The translations under genes and the position numbers were made by a program. A DNA stretch of 64,000 nt. It comes from an uncultured Paracoccaceae bacterium. GTDB taxonomy: Bacteria; Pseudomonadota; Alphaproteobacteria; Rhodobacterales; Rhodobacteraceae. The notes beneath the pieces were generated by a model. The model was not told the origin of the DNA. It saw only the letters and a list, made by a program, of their open reading frames with translations, and made no database searches. Shown in pieces: positions 52,652 through 61,136 of this stretch (the stretch's first letter is position 1; each line of letters starts with the position of its first letter). The stretch spans positions 62,001-126,000 of the forward strand of contig CANKVU010000011.1 in assembly GCA_947487205.1 (NCBI GenBank). The letters are read 5' to 3'.

Positions 52652-54772
52652 TCAGGCGGGCTCGGTTGCGTCGGCGTCGGAGAGGTCGATTTCCTCTTCC
52701 TCCCCGTCAGCCTCGTCGTTCCCGGCGAGGTCGATGTCGTCCTCGCCGTCCTCGAACGGCACTTCGTCGATGAATCCGTCGTCTGCGTCCTCGTCCGGCT
52801 CGGCATCCTCGCCGGGCCGCGATTTCGGGGCGGGGATCTCCATGCCCGGCGGGCACCATGTCTCCACCGCCTCGCGCTGCGCAGGCGACAGCGTGGCGAA
52901 GGGCGCGGCGAAGAGGGTCTCGAGGTAGTCCACGATCTCGCTCTTCTTGCCCGAGGCGAGGCGCGCGGCCTCCTCGGGCTGCTTGAGGTCATGGGCAAGA
53001 AGGCCCAGGAGCTCGCCCTTCTTCAGGCGGCCGAAGAACGCCTCTCCCGTCGGCCGCCACGCGGCGCGCATCTCCGGCACGATCTGGCGCGCGACGTGGG
53101 ACAGAAGCTCCTCGCCCCAGCCATAGCCCGTGGGCTGGATCGTCCCGGCCATGGCGTAGGCCACGATCCGCGCCTTCATGTCCGTATCGAGCGCCCGGAA
53201 CCGCTCGAACCGCTCCGGCAGGGACCGGGGGCTGCGCTCGTCCCACCACGACAGGTCGAGACCCGCATGGAGCGCCTCCAGCGCCTCGGCCGCGCGCCCG
53301 TCCACGCCCTCTGGCTTGGCATGGGGGCGGCTCGCCTCCGCGGCGCTGATGCCGAGGGCGTAGGAGACGCGGGAGAAGCGCCCCATCATGTCGGCCACGA
53401 TCTTGAACAGAGCCAGGTCCTGCGCCAGCGCCGGGTCGGCGGCGAGCGCGCTGCCCACCACCGCCGCCTGCTCCGTCTTCAGATCGGTTTTCAGGCTCTC
53501 GGACAGGGCGAGCGGGGCCGGGCCGGTCTCCTCTTCCGGCGCCTCCGATCCGCCCGACGCGCCCGCGCCGGTCCCACCGCCTTCCGACGCCCCGCTCTCC
53601 CCGGCCACCCCGGTGACCGGCGCCGCGCCCGGCTTGTCCTCGGGGCGCACGAGGCCGGGAAACAACGTAACCTCGCCCCGCTCCCATGTCGCGATGACGC
53701 CGGCGCGGGCGAGATCCTCGGGAGCGTAGCGGTTGGTCAGCTCGCCGTACTCGGCATCGAGGCGGAGCCATTCCGCGTCCAGCGCCTCGGGATCGACGCT
53801 CTCGTCGGTCTCGCGCAGCTCCTCGATCTCGGCCATCCGGTCGGCGATATCGGCAGCGTCGCTGGAGCCGATCTGCTGCGGATAGACCCGGCCATAGGCC
53901 CGCATCGCCTCGTAATCGGGGCTCCGCTCGGCCGCGGCCCATTTCAGCCCGAGACGGGCGCGCTCCTCTTCGGCGCGGGTGTGAAGCGTCTCCATCAGGA
54001 GGGTCTCGACCAGCCCCTCGTCGGTCAGGATCCCGTCCTCCTCGATCAGGTCGGCCGCGATCTCGCCCCCCGCGGCGCGGTAGCCTTCGACGACGAGCTG
54101 GCCGAGCGCGTCGCCGATCTTCACGCCGCGGTTCCGCAGCTTGTCGCGGATCGCCCACGCGGCCATGAACTGGCCCTGCATCTCCCGGAAGAGGGCGGCC
54201 TGCACCTCCTGGTCGGGATGTTCGGCAAACGCCTTCATCGCGTCGAGCGTGATGTCCTTGGCGCGTGCGGCGGCGCGGATCTCGGGATGGATCCGGCCGA
54301 AGCGCAGCCGGTCCACGACGCGGCGCCGCTCGACGCCGAACATCGTCGCGATGCTTTCCGGGCTGTGCCCGCCCGTCTCCATCATCCGCGCGAAGGCCTC
54401 GAACTCGTCGAGCGGGTCCATGGCCTTCTGCGTGACGTTCTCCGCCACGGTGATCGCGGTGGCCGCGGCCACGTCGTCGGCGATCGCGCGGCACGTCACC
54501 TTGCTCCGCATCGTCCAGCCCTTGGCCGACTTGTCGCCCGCGAGATGCAGGAGCGCGGCCCGGCGGCGGCCGCCGGCGATGACGCCCCAGTGCTTGCCCG
54601 TCTTCTGGACGATGAGCGGGTTCAGAAGCCCCAGCGTCGCGATCGACGCGGCGAGGACGGGGATGTCGTCGGCCTCGTAGGCCTCGGCCGAGCCCGCGCG
54701 GGCGTTCAGGTCGTGGACCACGAGGTCCTTCAGGGCCACTTCGATCTCGGTCAGCTCGGGTCGCGTGGTCAT
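52652..54772 (-). CDS. ParB-like nuclease-domain protein, plasmid type
   Basis: The 706-residue protein has an N-terminal ParB domain (IEVALKDLVVHDLNARAG, AGGRRRAALLHLAG, ITVAENVTQKAMDPLDEFEAFARM) and a ParB helix-turn-helix (ESIATMFGVERRRVVDRLRF). A long uncharacterised helical region and a very acidic C-terminal tail (last 60 residues mostly Asp and Glu) follow. It is unlike the partition ParB at 16.1 kb in size. Such proteins are common in leading regions near helicase and antirestriction genes; the role is unknown. The acidic tail may bind protein or mimic DNA. Confidence 0.88.
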   Translation of the reverse strand: MTTRPELTEIEVALKDLVVHDLNARAGSAEAYEADDIPVLAASIATLGLLNPLIVQKTGKHWGVIAGGRRRAALLHLAGDKSAKGWTMRSKVTCRAIADDVAAATAITVAENVTQKAMDPLDEFEAFARMMETGGHSPESIATMFGVERRRVVDRLRFGRIHPEIRAAARAKDITLDAMKAFAEHPDQEVQAALFREMQGQFMAAWAIRDKLRNRGVKIGDALGQLVVEGYRAAGGEIAADLIEEDGILTDEGLVETLLMETLHTRAEEERARLGLKWAAAERSPDYEAMRAYGRVYPQQIGSSDAADIADRMAEIEELRETDESVDPEALDAEWLRLDAEYGELTNRYAPEDLARAGVIATWERGEVTLFPGLVRPEDKPGAAPVTGVAGESGASEGGGTGAGASGGSEAPEEETGPAPLALSESLKTDLKTEQAAVVGSALAADPALAQDLALFKIVADMMGRFSRVSYALGISAAEASRPHAKPEGVDGRAAEALEALHAGLDLSWWDERSPRSLPERFERFRALDTDMKARIVAYAMAGTIQPTGYGWGEELLSHVARQIVPEMRAAWRPTGEAFFGRLKKGELLGLLAHDLKQPEEAARLASGKKSEIVDYLETLFAAPFATLSPAQREAVETWCPPGMEIPAPKSRPGEDAEPDEDADDGFIDEVPFEDGEDDIDLAGNDEADGEEEEIDLSDADATEPA

Positions 54773-54821
54773 CGGTTCGTCTCCTGTCTCTCTCGCGGCC
54801 TCATCACCGCACCCATGACCA

Positions 54822-54855
54822 AAGGCCCCCTCTACCCTTTCGAGCGGGGGGCCTT
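54822..54855 (-). terminator. GC hairpin with T-run before ParB-domain gene
   Basis: Minus strand: AAGGCCCCCC and GGGGGCCTT pair around CGCTCGAAAGGGTAGA-like loop sequence, then TTGG. It follows the DUF3768 stop by about 34 bases and precedes the ParB-domain ATG by about 50. Confidence 0.68.
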
Positions 54856-54888
54856 CAGCCGGGCGAGACGGGGCAGCGGCGCGCGGTG

Positions 54889-55275
54889 CTACCAGTCCGA
54901 GGGGAACAGGATCGTCATCACGCGGTAGGTCCGGGACGGGTCGTCCGGGGCCTCGGAGCCGTATCTGAGGTCGGAGCCATCGTAGAGATCGAGCTTGAAC
55001 CAGACGGTCGTGCCCTCGGTCTCGACGGCTCCGAAATCATGAAACCCGTCGGGGTCGTTGTCGGCCGGGAAGTCCGTCATTCGTCCGATGGCCGCGAGGG
55101 TGGCCTGGACGAACGCGGTGCCTTTCGCGTGGACGGCCCGCGTCGCGACGAGCTGCCCCATCAGGATCGGATCGCCCGGCGCGAAGGGAATGGCGAGGCA
55201 GACGTTCCGGCGGAAGGCGTCGTTCTGGGCGGCCATACTGGCGGCGTCGGCCACATACTCGGCGGTATCGGTCAT
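54889..55275 (-). CDS. DUF3768 family protein
   Basis: The 128-residue protein matches DUF3768: AAQNDAFRRNVCLAIPFA, LVATRAVHAKGTAFVQATLAAIGRMTDFPADNDPDGFHDFGAVE, VWFKLDLYD and YRVMTILFPSDW at the end. The family is frequent on alphaproteobacterial plasmids and of unknown function. The ATG at 55275 has GGAGAG upstream. The open frame extends to 55599 but that part crosses the start of the divergent exonuclease gene. Confidence 0.88.
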   Translation of the reverse strand: MTDTAEYVADAASMAAQNDAFRRNVCLAIPFAPGDPILMGQLVATRAVHAKGTAFVQATLAAIGRMTDFPADNDPDGFHDFGAVETEGTTVWFKLDLYDGSDLRYGSEAPDDPSRTYRVMTILFPSDW

Positions 55276-55307
55276 GGTCTCTCTCCTTGGGTTTGAGTCC
55301 ACGAAGA

Positions 55308-55347
55308 GAAGGCGCCGCCTCCACTCTTTCGGGGGGGCGACGCCTTC
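55308..55347 (-). terminator. GC hairpin in DUF3768 leader
   Basis: Minus strand: GAAGGCGTCGCCC and GGCGGCGCCTTC pair around a short loop; TTC follows. It lies 33-72 bases upstream of the DUF3768 start and is followed by CGTGGACTCAAACCC, nearly repeated at the 57.3 kb leader. Confidence 0.65.
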
Positions 55348-55474
55348 ATCTCCGAAGGCTCTGGAAGTGGAGAGCTGACTGAGGCCGGAGGACCTTCTTA
55401 AACGAAACTTGCCGTAAAGCCCTGAAACTGAACATTGTACCCGCACGGACAAGCAATTCGCGGCGGAGGGCAGC

Positions 55475-56326
55475 GTGGATTTTGTTGCAATTGATGTCGA
55501 GACGGCCAACGCAGACATGGCGTCGATCTGTTCGATCGGAGCTGCGGTATTCGAAGATGGTGTGCTGACGGACGAGTGGTACTCGCTGATCGACCCCAAA
55601 GATTACTTCAGCGGTATGAACATCTCGATCCATGGGATCGACGAGCAGCAGGTTTCTGGCGCGCCGACCTTCGAGGAGGCAGCGAGGACAATCAACGACC
55701 TCCTTTCAGGGAAGGTCGTCGTTACGCACACTCACTTCGACCGCGTTGCGATGCATCAAGCCGCCAGCCGCTGGACGATCCAGCCCCCGAACTGCACGTG
55801 GCTGGATTCTGCTCTGGTAGCGCGCAGGACCTGGGCCGAGTGCGCGCGGCGTGGGTACGGCCTTTCAGATGTGTGCAAGCGCATCGGCTATACATTTGAG
55901 CATCACAACGCCCTGGAAGATGCGAAAGCGTGTGGACAGGTGGTACTCGCCGCCATGGGCGAAAGCGGGCTCGACCTCGCCGCCATGCTCAACAGGGTTC
56001 GTCAGCCCATCGACCCCTCGGGTGCTTCCGCACGTCGTGATGGGAACTCAGACGGTCGTCTTGCTGGGGAAGTCGTGGTGTTTACGGGCGCGCTCGATAT
56101 CCCACGTCGAGAGGCCGCTGATCTGGCCGCCTCTGTCGGATGCGCGGTCGGAACCACCGTGACGAAGAAGACGACACTCTTGATCGTCGGAGATACGGAT
56201 GTCTCTCGCCTTGCAGGCCACAACAAGAGCTCGAAGCATCGAAAGGCCGAGGATATGGCGATGCAAGGCCATCCCATCCGCATCATTAGAGAAACAGATT
56301 TTCGCGAATTGGTTCAACAAGCATAG
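55475..56326 (+). CDS. DEDDh exonuclease-BRCT fusion
   Basis: The 283-residue protein has an N-terminal DnaQ-like 3'-5' exonuclease: FVAIDVETAN (first Asp and Glu), VVTHTHFDRVAM (in the position of the second motif), and FEHHNALEDAKA (His and final Asp). A C-terminal BRCT domain follows (LAGEVVVFTGALDIPRREAADLAASVGCAVGTTVTKKTTLLIVGD). This fold pair resembles bacterial exonuclease-BRCT proteins of DNA repair. It starts at a GTG with GGAGGG upstream and lies alone on the plus strand. It may trim or repair transferred DNA. Confidence 0.9.
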   Translation: MDFVAIDVETANADMASICSIGAAVFEDGVLTDEWYSLIDPKDYFSGMNISIHGIDEQQVSGAPTFEEAARTINDLLSGKVVVTHTHFDRVAMHQAASRWTIQPPNCTWLDSALVARRTWAECARRGYGLSDVCKRIGYTFEHHNALEDAKACGQVVLAAMGESGLDLAAMLNRVRQPIDPSGASARRDGNSDGRLAGEVVVFTGALDIPRREAADLAASVGCAVGTTVTKKTTLLIVGDTDVSRLAGHNKSSKHRKAEDMAMQGHPIRIIRETDFRELVQQA

Positions 56327-56416
56327 CGCGCGGCGTCGCGTGAACGCAGACGCCACGACAGGTTCACAGCGCCGCCCCAGAGTGACCGGGAGCGGCGCTT
56401 TGCCTAGTTATCCGGA

Positions 56417-56896
56417 TCACGCGACCTGGCGATCATCGCCGCGAGGCCAGTTCGCGACCACGGCACCAAGCGCCTTGGCGCGGGCCGCGTAGGCGCGGAG
56501 GGGCGCGTAGCTCAGGCTAGACCAGGGTTCCGGGTCGGGGTCCCGGCCGACAGCGACGAGGGGCAGGTCGATGAGCCGCCACTTGTTCGCGACCGGGTTG
56601 GTGTCGATCAACGGCAGGCCGAGGTCGACAAGGACCTGGGCCACGGCCATGTGGCGCAGCCGCTCGTAGCCCTGGAGCGTGCAGCCCCGCCCGTAGTGAA
56701 TCGTCGTGCCGCTGACGCCGGTGGAGACATGGGCGCCTGTCGTCGCCAGCGTCTTGCGGATGACGTCGAGGCTCATACGGATCGAGGTGCGCTCCCGCGC
56801 GCCGGCCTCCCCCGTCTCGCCCCGGTCCCGCAGGGCCTTGTGATGCCACCAGGCGCGGGCATCCGCGCGGAGTTTGCGGAGGATCCAGACCTTCAT
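56417..56896 (-). CDS. Hypothetical protein, 159 aa
   Basis: The 159-residue protein has a basic N-terminus (MKVWILRKLRADARAWWHHKALRDR), then SLDVIRKTLATTGAHVSTGVSGTTIHYGRGC, and a C-terminal mixed region. It is soluble. No family is recognised. It overlaps the 132-residue gene upstream by four bases, so the two are expressed together, downstream of ardC. Confidence 0.65.
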   Translation of the reverse strand: MKVWILRKLRADARAWWHHKALRDRGETGEAGARERTSIRMSLDVIRKTLATTGAHVSTGVSGTTIHYGRGCTLQGYERLRHMAVAQVLVDLGLPLIDTNPVANKWRLIDLPLVAVGRDPDPEPWSSLSYAPLRAYAARAKALGAVVANWPRGDDRQVA

Positions 56897-57291
56897 GCCG
56901 AGACCTCCCCGGTTTGCGGCACCGTCGCCCCGGTCAGGATCGCCTTCAGCTCTGCCAGGGCCGCGGCGTCGCCTATCTCGCAGAGCGCGTGGATGCGCTC
57001 GGCATGGGCCTCGACGCGGGCGCGCACCTCCTTCAGCGCTTTCGGGCGGTAACGGTCGAGCGGGACGACGCAGATATAGCCGACGCCGGGCTTGCCCTGG
57101 CCGAGGCCGACCTTGAGCGTCTTCCAGATCGAGCCTTCCTCCTGCTCGTAGACGGTCGAGGAGAAGAAGATGCCCTTGGGCTTCGTGCTGTAGTCGAAGT
57201 AGTTGATGCCGCCCTTGTCGTAATAGACGGACAGTTCGCGGATTTCCTTGGGCGAGATGCGCTTGGTGTGGACGAGGCGATCCGAGGCCAT
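56893..57291 (-). CDS. Hypothetical protein, 132 aa
   Basis: The 132-residue protein has a well-formed beta-rich first half (YYDKGGINYFDYSTKPKGIFFSSTVYEQEEGSIWKTLKVGLGQGKPGVGYICVVPLDRYR) and a helical second half. The strong regular sequence suggests a real, conserved protein, but I do not recognise the family. The ATG at 57291 has AAAGGAG upstream; a terminator-like hairpin lies between it and ardC. Confidence 0.7.
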   Translation of the reverse strand: MASDRLVHTKRISPKEIRELSVYYDKGGINYFDYSTKPKGIFFSSTVYEQEEGSIWKTLKVGLGQGKPGVGYICVVPLDRYRPKALKEVRARVEAHAERIHALCEIGDAAALAELKAILTGATVPQTGEVSA

Positions 57292-57331
57292 GACAGGCTC
57301 CTTTCCGGGTGGGTTGAGTCCACACGGCAAA

Positions 57332-57359
57332 AGGCCCCCTCCCTCTCGGGCGGGGGCCT
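57332..57359 (-). terminator. Rho-independent-type hairpin after ardC
   Basis: Minus strand: AGGCCCCCGCCC and GGGAGGGGGCCT form a long GC stem with loop GAGA-like bases, followed by TTTT. It lies about 70 bases past the ardC stop and 40 bases before the next ATG. Confidence 0.8.
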
Positions 57360-57428
57360 GTTGGATGCCGGTCGGCGTGAGGGATCTGCTATTCGACCGC
57401 GGGCGCGGGGACCGCCCCGGCGGTCGGG

Positions 57429-58355
57429 TCAGGCGGCCACGTCGCGCGCCACCGGCGTTGTCCGGCCCGCCTCGGAGGCCGCGACGAGATAATCGACCGC
57501 GCGCTGCGCGTGGGCTGCGGCGGTGAACAGGAACCGGGTATCGTTGCGAAGCACCTTGATCCACGAGGAGATATACGCCGCGTGGTTGTCGATGTGATCG
57601 GCGTAGAAGCCCATCCGCTGGCCCATGAGCGCTTCGCTGACGCAGGCGACGAGCTCCTCCTTTGCGTATGCCTCGTTCCCGAAGCTTGAGACACCGAAAC
57701 TCCGGTCGAGCCGGTGCTTCGCCTTCGTCGCGTGGGCCATTTCATGCGTGATCGTTGACATCGCCGCACCTGCGCTCTCGAACCGGGCCAGCTCGGGCAT
57801 GTGGATGCGGTCGAGCGAGGGGATGTAGCAGGCCCGGTCGCCGCCGTAGCGCACATCCATGTCGATCGCCTCGAAGAACGCCCAGGCCTCCGGGTCGAGC
57901 GTGGGGCCTTCGGCCGGATCGCCCTCGGGTTCGGGATGCCACGCGGCATCGAGCCCCTCGATCTGGCTGACATGGAAGACCCGGTAGGACTTCAGGAAGC
58001 GGTAAGTGCCCCCGGTCTCCTCACGGTCCTCGCCGGGCGAAGCCTCCGCGCCGCGGCGGGTGCCGGTGCCGTAATAAACCACGAGGGAGGATCGCTCTCC
58101 CTTCCGGACATGGGCGTCGAGGTCCTTCGCCTGCTTGAAGGTCATCCAGTAGGGCGACGTATAGCCCATCATCGACGCCCGGAGCCCCAGCAGGAATGCG
58201 TTGATGCCCTGGTAGCGTTCGCCGGTCTGGCGCAAAGGCACGCCCCCGCCCGAGATTTTCCATGGCCGGCGCCACGGCATCGTGCCCTTCTCCAGCAGCG
58301 CGATGATCTCGTTGGTGATCTCCTGCGCGGCGTCGAACTTCTGCCTGGTGGCCAT
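57429..58355 (-). CDS. ardC: ArdC-type antirestriction protein
   Basis: The 308-residue protein has an N-terminal ssDNA-binding domain (KFDAAQEITNEIIALLEKGTMPWRRPWK, YQGINAFLLGLRASMMGYTSPYWMTFKQA) and a C-terminal zincin-like metallopeptidase domain with HEMAH at residues 204-208. This is the ArdC layout. ArdC proteins bind single-stranded DNA and shield an incoming plasmid from restriction. The start at 58355 is supported by GAAGAAGGA upstream. The gene is in the leading region on the minus strand, so the transferred plus strand is its template. Confidence 0.92.
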   Translation of the reverse strand: MATRQKFDAAQEITNEIIALLEKGTMPWRRPWKISGGGVPLRQTGERYQGINAFLLGLRASMMGYTSPYWMTFKQAKDLDAHVRKGERSSLVVYYGTGTRRGAEASPGEDREETGGTYRFLKSYRVFHVSQIEGLDAAWHPEPEGDPAEGPTLDPEAWAFFEAIDMDVRYGGDRACYIPSLDRIHMPELARFESAGAAMSTITHEMAHATKAKHRLDRSFGVSSFGNEAYAKEELVACVSEALMGQRMGFYADHIDNHAAYISSWIKVLRNDTRFLFTAAAHAQRAVDYLVAASEAGRTTPVARDVAA

Positions 58356-58793
58356 CGGTCCCGATCCTTCTTCCGGGGTGAAAATCACCACGAAACAAGG
58401 CTGTCTCTCCTCTTTCAGGCGGGACGGGGCCGTAGAGCAGGACGGGGAGCGGAGCACGGCGCTTCGTTGTTTACCCGGTCGGCATTACAGGACGCTCCAG
58501 CCAGGTCTTGCAGCAGGGCGAGAAAAGAGCGCTGCCCCCTGTTCGCGCTACCAGTTTCCCCTACGTAAGATAGATCCCCCGAACTCCCCGGGGGTTTGCC
58601 TCCCCGTTCTCCGGGAGGTTGGGGGCGGGCAATATGGCCATCAGCCACGCTTGCCCGCTCCTTTGACGCTCCTCACGGCGAGCAGGGACGAACGGCGGCT
58701 CCCGACATAGACCATATGGGCGCTTTCTGGCGCGCACGATCGCGCCATGATCCTGCCCTACCGCCGCCCGAGCTGCCCGCTACGCGGTCGGCC

Positions 58794-58994
58794 ATGCTCC
58801 AGACCTTCCAGCTGATCGATTTTGGCGACGGGCTCGACGGCTTGTACCCGCGCCGGGCGGCGATCGTCGTCGCGGCCTCCGTCGACGCCGCGATCGACCT
58901 CGCGCCCGGACGCGTGGCCATCCCATTCCCGGTGGAAGGGGCCGGCATCCCGATGATCCCAACCGTGCATCCGAGCTGGACGGGGACCACTTAG
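58794..58994 (+). CDS. Small paralogue A, 66 aa
   Basis: The 66-residue protein (MLQTFQLIDFGDG..., AAIVVAASVDAAIDL, VAIPFPVEGAG) is closely similar in layout to the gene at 59919: both have a FxLxDFG start, an xVVxxSxDAAxxL core and IPFPVE. The longer open frame from 58596 is not needed. The function is unknown. The resemblance between the two supports both as real genes. Confidence 0.6.
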   Translation: MLQTFQLIDFGDGLDGLYPRRAAIVVAASVDAAIDLAPGRVAIPFPVEGAGIPMIPTVHPSWTGTT

Positions 58995-59082
58995 CGGAGA
59001 TTGCGGTCGGCGGCGGCCGGTCCCGGAGCGCCGAGGCGGCGTCGTTCGATCGCCCATGCTGTCTCGTGCCACTCTTCGGGGG

Positions 59083-59320
59083 TCACGGCCGCGCTTCGAC
59101 GCGAATGTCCGCCCCCTCGATCTCCCAGCATCCCGTGTCTGCATCCTGCCGGATCTCGGCCGAGGGGCCATAGGCGGCGCGGAGCGCAGCGCCAGCCCGA
59201 ACCATGTGCAGCTCCGGCGCGGCGCCCGCTTGGCCGGCGGCACCATGTGCCGGGCGCGGCGCGGCAACCGGGGCGGGGGAAGGTGATGACGGGATGACGA
59301 TGCGCGGTGTAATCGGGCAT
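59083..59320 (-). pseudogene. Small gene with frameshift(s)
   Basis: A strong GGAGG lies six bases before the ATG at 59320, giving MPDYTAHRHPVITFPRP. Codon pattern then favours another frame, which reads ELHMVRAGAALRAAYGPSAEIRQDADTGCWEIEGADIRVEARP to a stop at 59083. So one or more small indels appear to have broken a gene of about 80 residues. Just downstream a GTG at 59086 could start a 31-residue peptide ending at 58991. No family is recognised. Confidence 0.5.
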
Positions 59321-59442
59321 GAGGGACCTCCATGCACCGGTCGCGGGCGCGGCGAGCGCCCGGGATCCGGTTTCCAGTGGTGTCGGGGGATGGGCGAGGT
59401 AGGAAGGCCCCGCCCCTTCGGGGGCGAGGCTTGGGACCATCT

Positions 59443-59718
59443 TCAGACGGTTCCGTGCTGGGTGAGGAAGGTGCGGGCGATCTTGGCGGACAGGCCGCCC
59501 TTCCTCAGCAGCGCCCAGGCTTCTGCCCGGCGCATGGTCCAGTCGATCACAAAAATCACCTCCTCTCCGGTCTGGCATGTCGCGATGGGTCGGGCGTCTT
59601 CGCGCGCCCCGTGGTGCCTGCTCGACAGGCACGGCCTCGGCCGCGATCTCTGTCGCGGACCGATCCATCGGCCAGGATCCGGGCGGAGGGTGTCCACCTC
59701 TTCTCCAGGCACGATCAT
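59443..59718 (-). CDS. Small hypothetical protein, 91 aa
   Basis: The most convincing part is the C-terminus CQTGEEVIFVIDWTMRRAEAWALLRKGGLSAKIARTFLTQHG, a helical stretch with coding-like composition. The N-terminal 45 residues are Arg/Pro-rich and the start (59718) is uncertain. A GC hairpin (59404-59432) lies just after the stop. No family is recognised. Confidence 0.5.
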   Translation of the reverse strand: MIVPGEEVDTLRPDPGRWIGPRQRSRPRPCLSSRHHGAREDARPIATCQTGEEVIFVIDWTMRRAEAWALLRKGGLSAKIARTFLTQHGTV

Positions 59719-59918
59719 ACCAGAAAGAAGCCGGCTTTTCTCTCTACAGGGTCGGGCCTGGCGGCCGGGCCGGGATGGGGCGGTCCGGGTGCAACCGGGA
59801 CCCGGCTGCGGCGACGGCTCAGGCGATGCGGAGGCCGGCAGCCGGCCGCGGGGGATGCCCGGAGTTTGCCACGGACGGGCCTCATGACTGCCGGATGCGC
59901 GGCCTAGGGCCATGCCCT

Positions 59919-60119
59919 ATGCTACGTGCCTGGCGCCTCATGGATTTCGGTCCGAATCTTTCCCGGCTTCGCCGCTCCGCCCTGGTGGTCGTGGAGTCGT
60001 CCGATGCCGCCATGGCCCTGTGCCCGGGCGAGCTGGTGATCCCGTTCCCGGTCGAGACGCCCGCGGGTGTCGAGCTGGCAGCCAGAACCCGTTCAGTTGC
60101 ATGGGTGGAGGTGCCCTGA
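59919..60119 (+). CDS. Small paralogue B, 66 aa
   Basis: This paralogue of the gene at 58794 has the same length, reading MLRAWRLMDFG, ALVVVESSDAAMAL, LVIPFPVETPAG. The function is unknown. A longer open frame from 59577 covers an opposing gene and is not adopted. From here to the IS66 relic at 60622 I see no gene. Confidence 0.6.
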   Translation: MLRAWRLMDFGPNLSRLRRSALVVVESSDAAMALCPGELVIPFPVETPAGVELAARTRSVAWVEVP

Positions 60120-60621
60120 GCGCCGTTTGACCTGCGGACGAACCGGATTCCCGCGGGGCGGCCGGCACCGGGATCGCAGGTGGGACGATGGGAAGCGATC
60201 GGGCGACCCCGATGTGGCGCGAAACGGCTGTGCAGTGGCACGACAGCATTCCCCCGGCCCTAACCTGCCATCCACATTTGCTCTCGATGCCGCGGCGCGG
60301 CCCGCCGAACTGGACATTCGCCGCAGCCGCAAGATCGAGGCGGAGCCGAACTCACACTCTGCGGGACTTTCCGGTCGTTCGGCGACTTACCGATGCAACT
60401 GCAGCATGACGATGGAGTCGCTCGCAGCCGCAGCACGCAGGGTTCTGCGCCGCGGCGCAGATCACGGAAGCGGTCGTTGAAGGCTGCGCCGGACCAGGGA
60501 ACCTAATCCCACCTTTCGCTGCGCCTCGTCGCAGCGCCGCCGATACGGACAAAGCGAGCTTTCTCCGCAATTGAACGAACGGACGCTCTTGGATTTCGGC
60601 CTCGCAAGCGATGTCTCCGCC

Positions 60622-61015
60622 TCACGCGGGATCAGCAGACGGCTTAAGATCCCAGGGGAGCAGTGAGCCAATCCTGCTCGCCGGGTGGTCAGCAGAGATG
60701 GCTTCGAGGCAGGCCTTCAGGTAGGCGTCGGGGTCGACGCGGCCGTCATCGATGAATGTCTGCTGACCGCCCCACTGGCGATGGATGTAGGTCAGCTTCT
60801 CGCCGAGGCGTGACTTGGCCGAAATTCGGAGACGTTGTGCCTGCAGCCAGGCTCCGAACTCAGCGACGAAGAGTCCGCTACGGGCGTCACGAGCGGACAG
60901 TCGTTGGTAGGCACCCATGCCACGGATCTCCGTCTCAATGCGGTAAGGCTCGGCAATCCGGTGCAGTCCCTTGGCGGCGAACTCCGGTTCGTCGCGGTCG
61001 AAGACCGCTAAAGAT
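60622..61015 (-). pseudogene. IS66-family transposase relic with internal deletion
   Basis: The reading VFDRDEPEFAAKGLHRIAEPYRIETEIRG, FGAWLQAQRLRISAKSRLGEKLTYIHRQW, then FIDDGRV-DPDAYLKACLEAISADHPASRI and LLPWDLKPSA is the C-terminal part of an IS66 TnpC transposase. The normal segment between DGRV and DPDAYL (about 50 residues, including the catalytic Glu region) is missing, and so is everything upstream of about 61015. The deletion joins two similar short sequences, suggesting recombination or slippage. Confidence 0.85.
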
Positions 61016-61136
61016 CCAATTACGACTGAAGTTCAGTGTTACAAATCCGTTGTTCCAAGTAACGTTACAGGGGCCCTTCTTGTCCTTGAAACCGGACGAG
61101 AAGGATACCGGATGCGGCCTCCGTTTCGTGCCCCCC

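Noticed and set aside
52571-54928. 785-codon plus-strand open frame over the ParB-domain gene
   Set aside because: It is the opposite-strand shadow of a gene with a recognisable ParB domain and starts.
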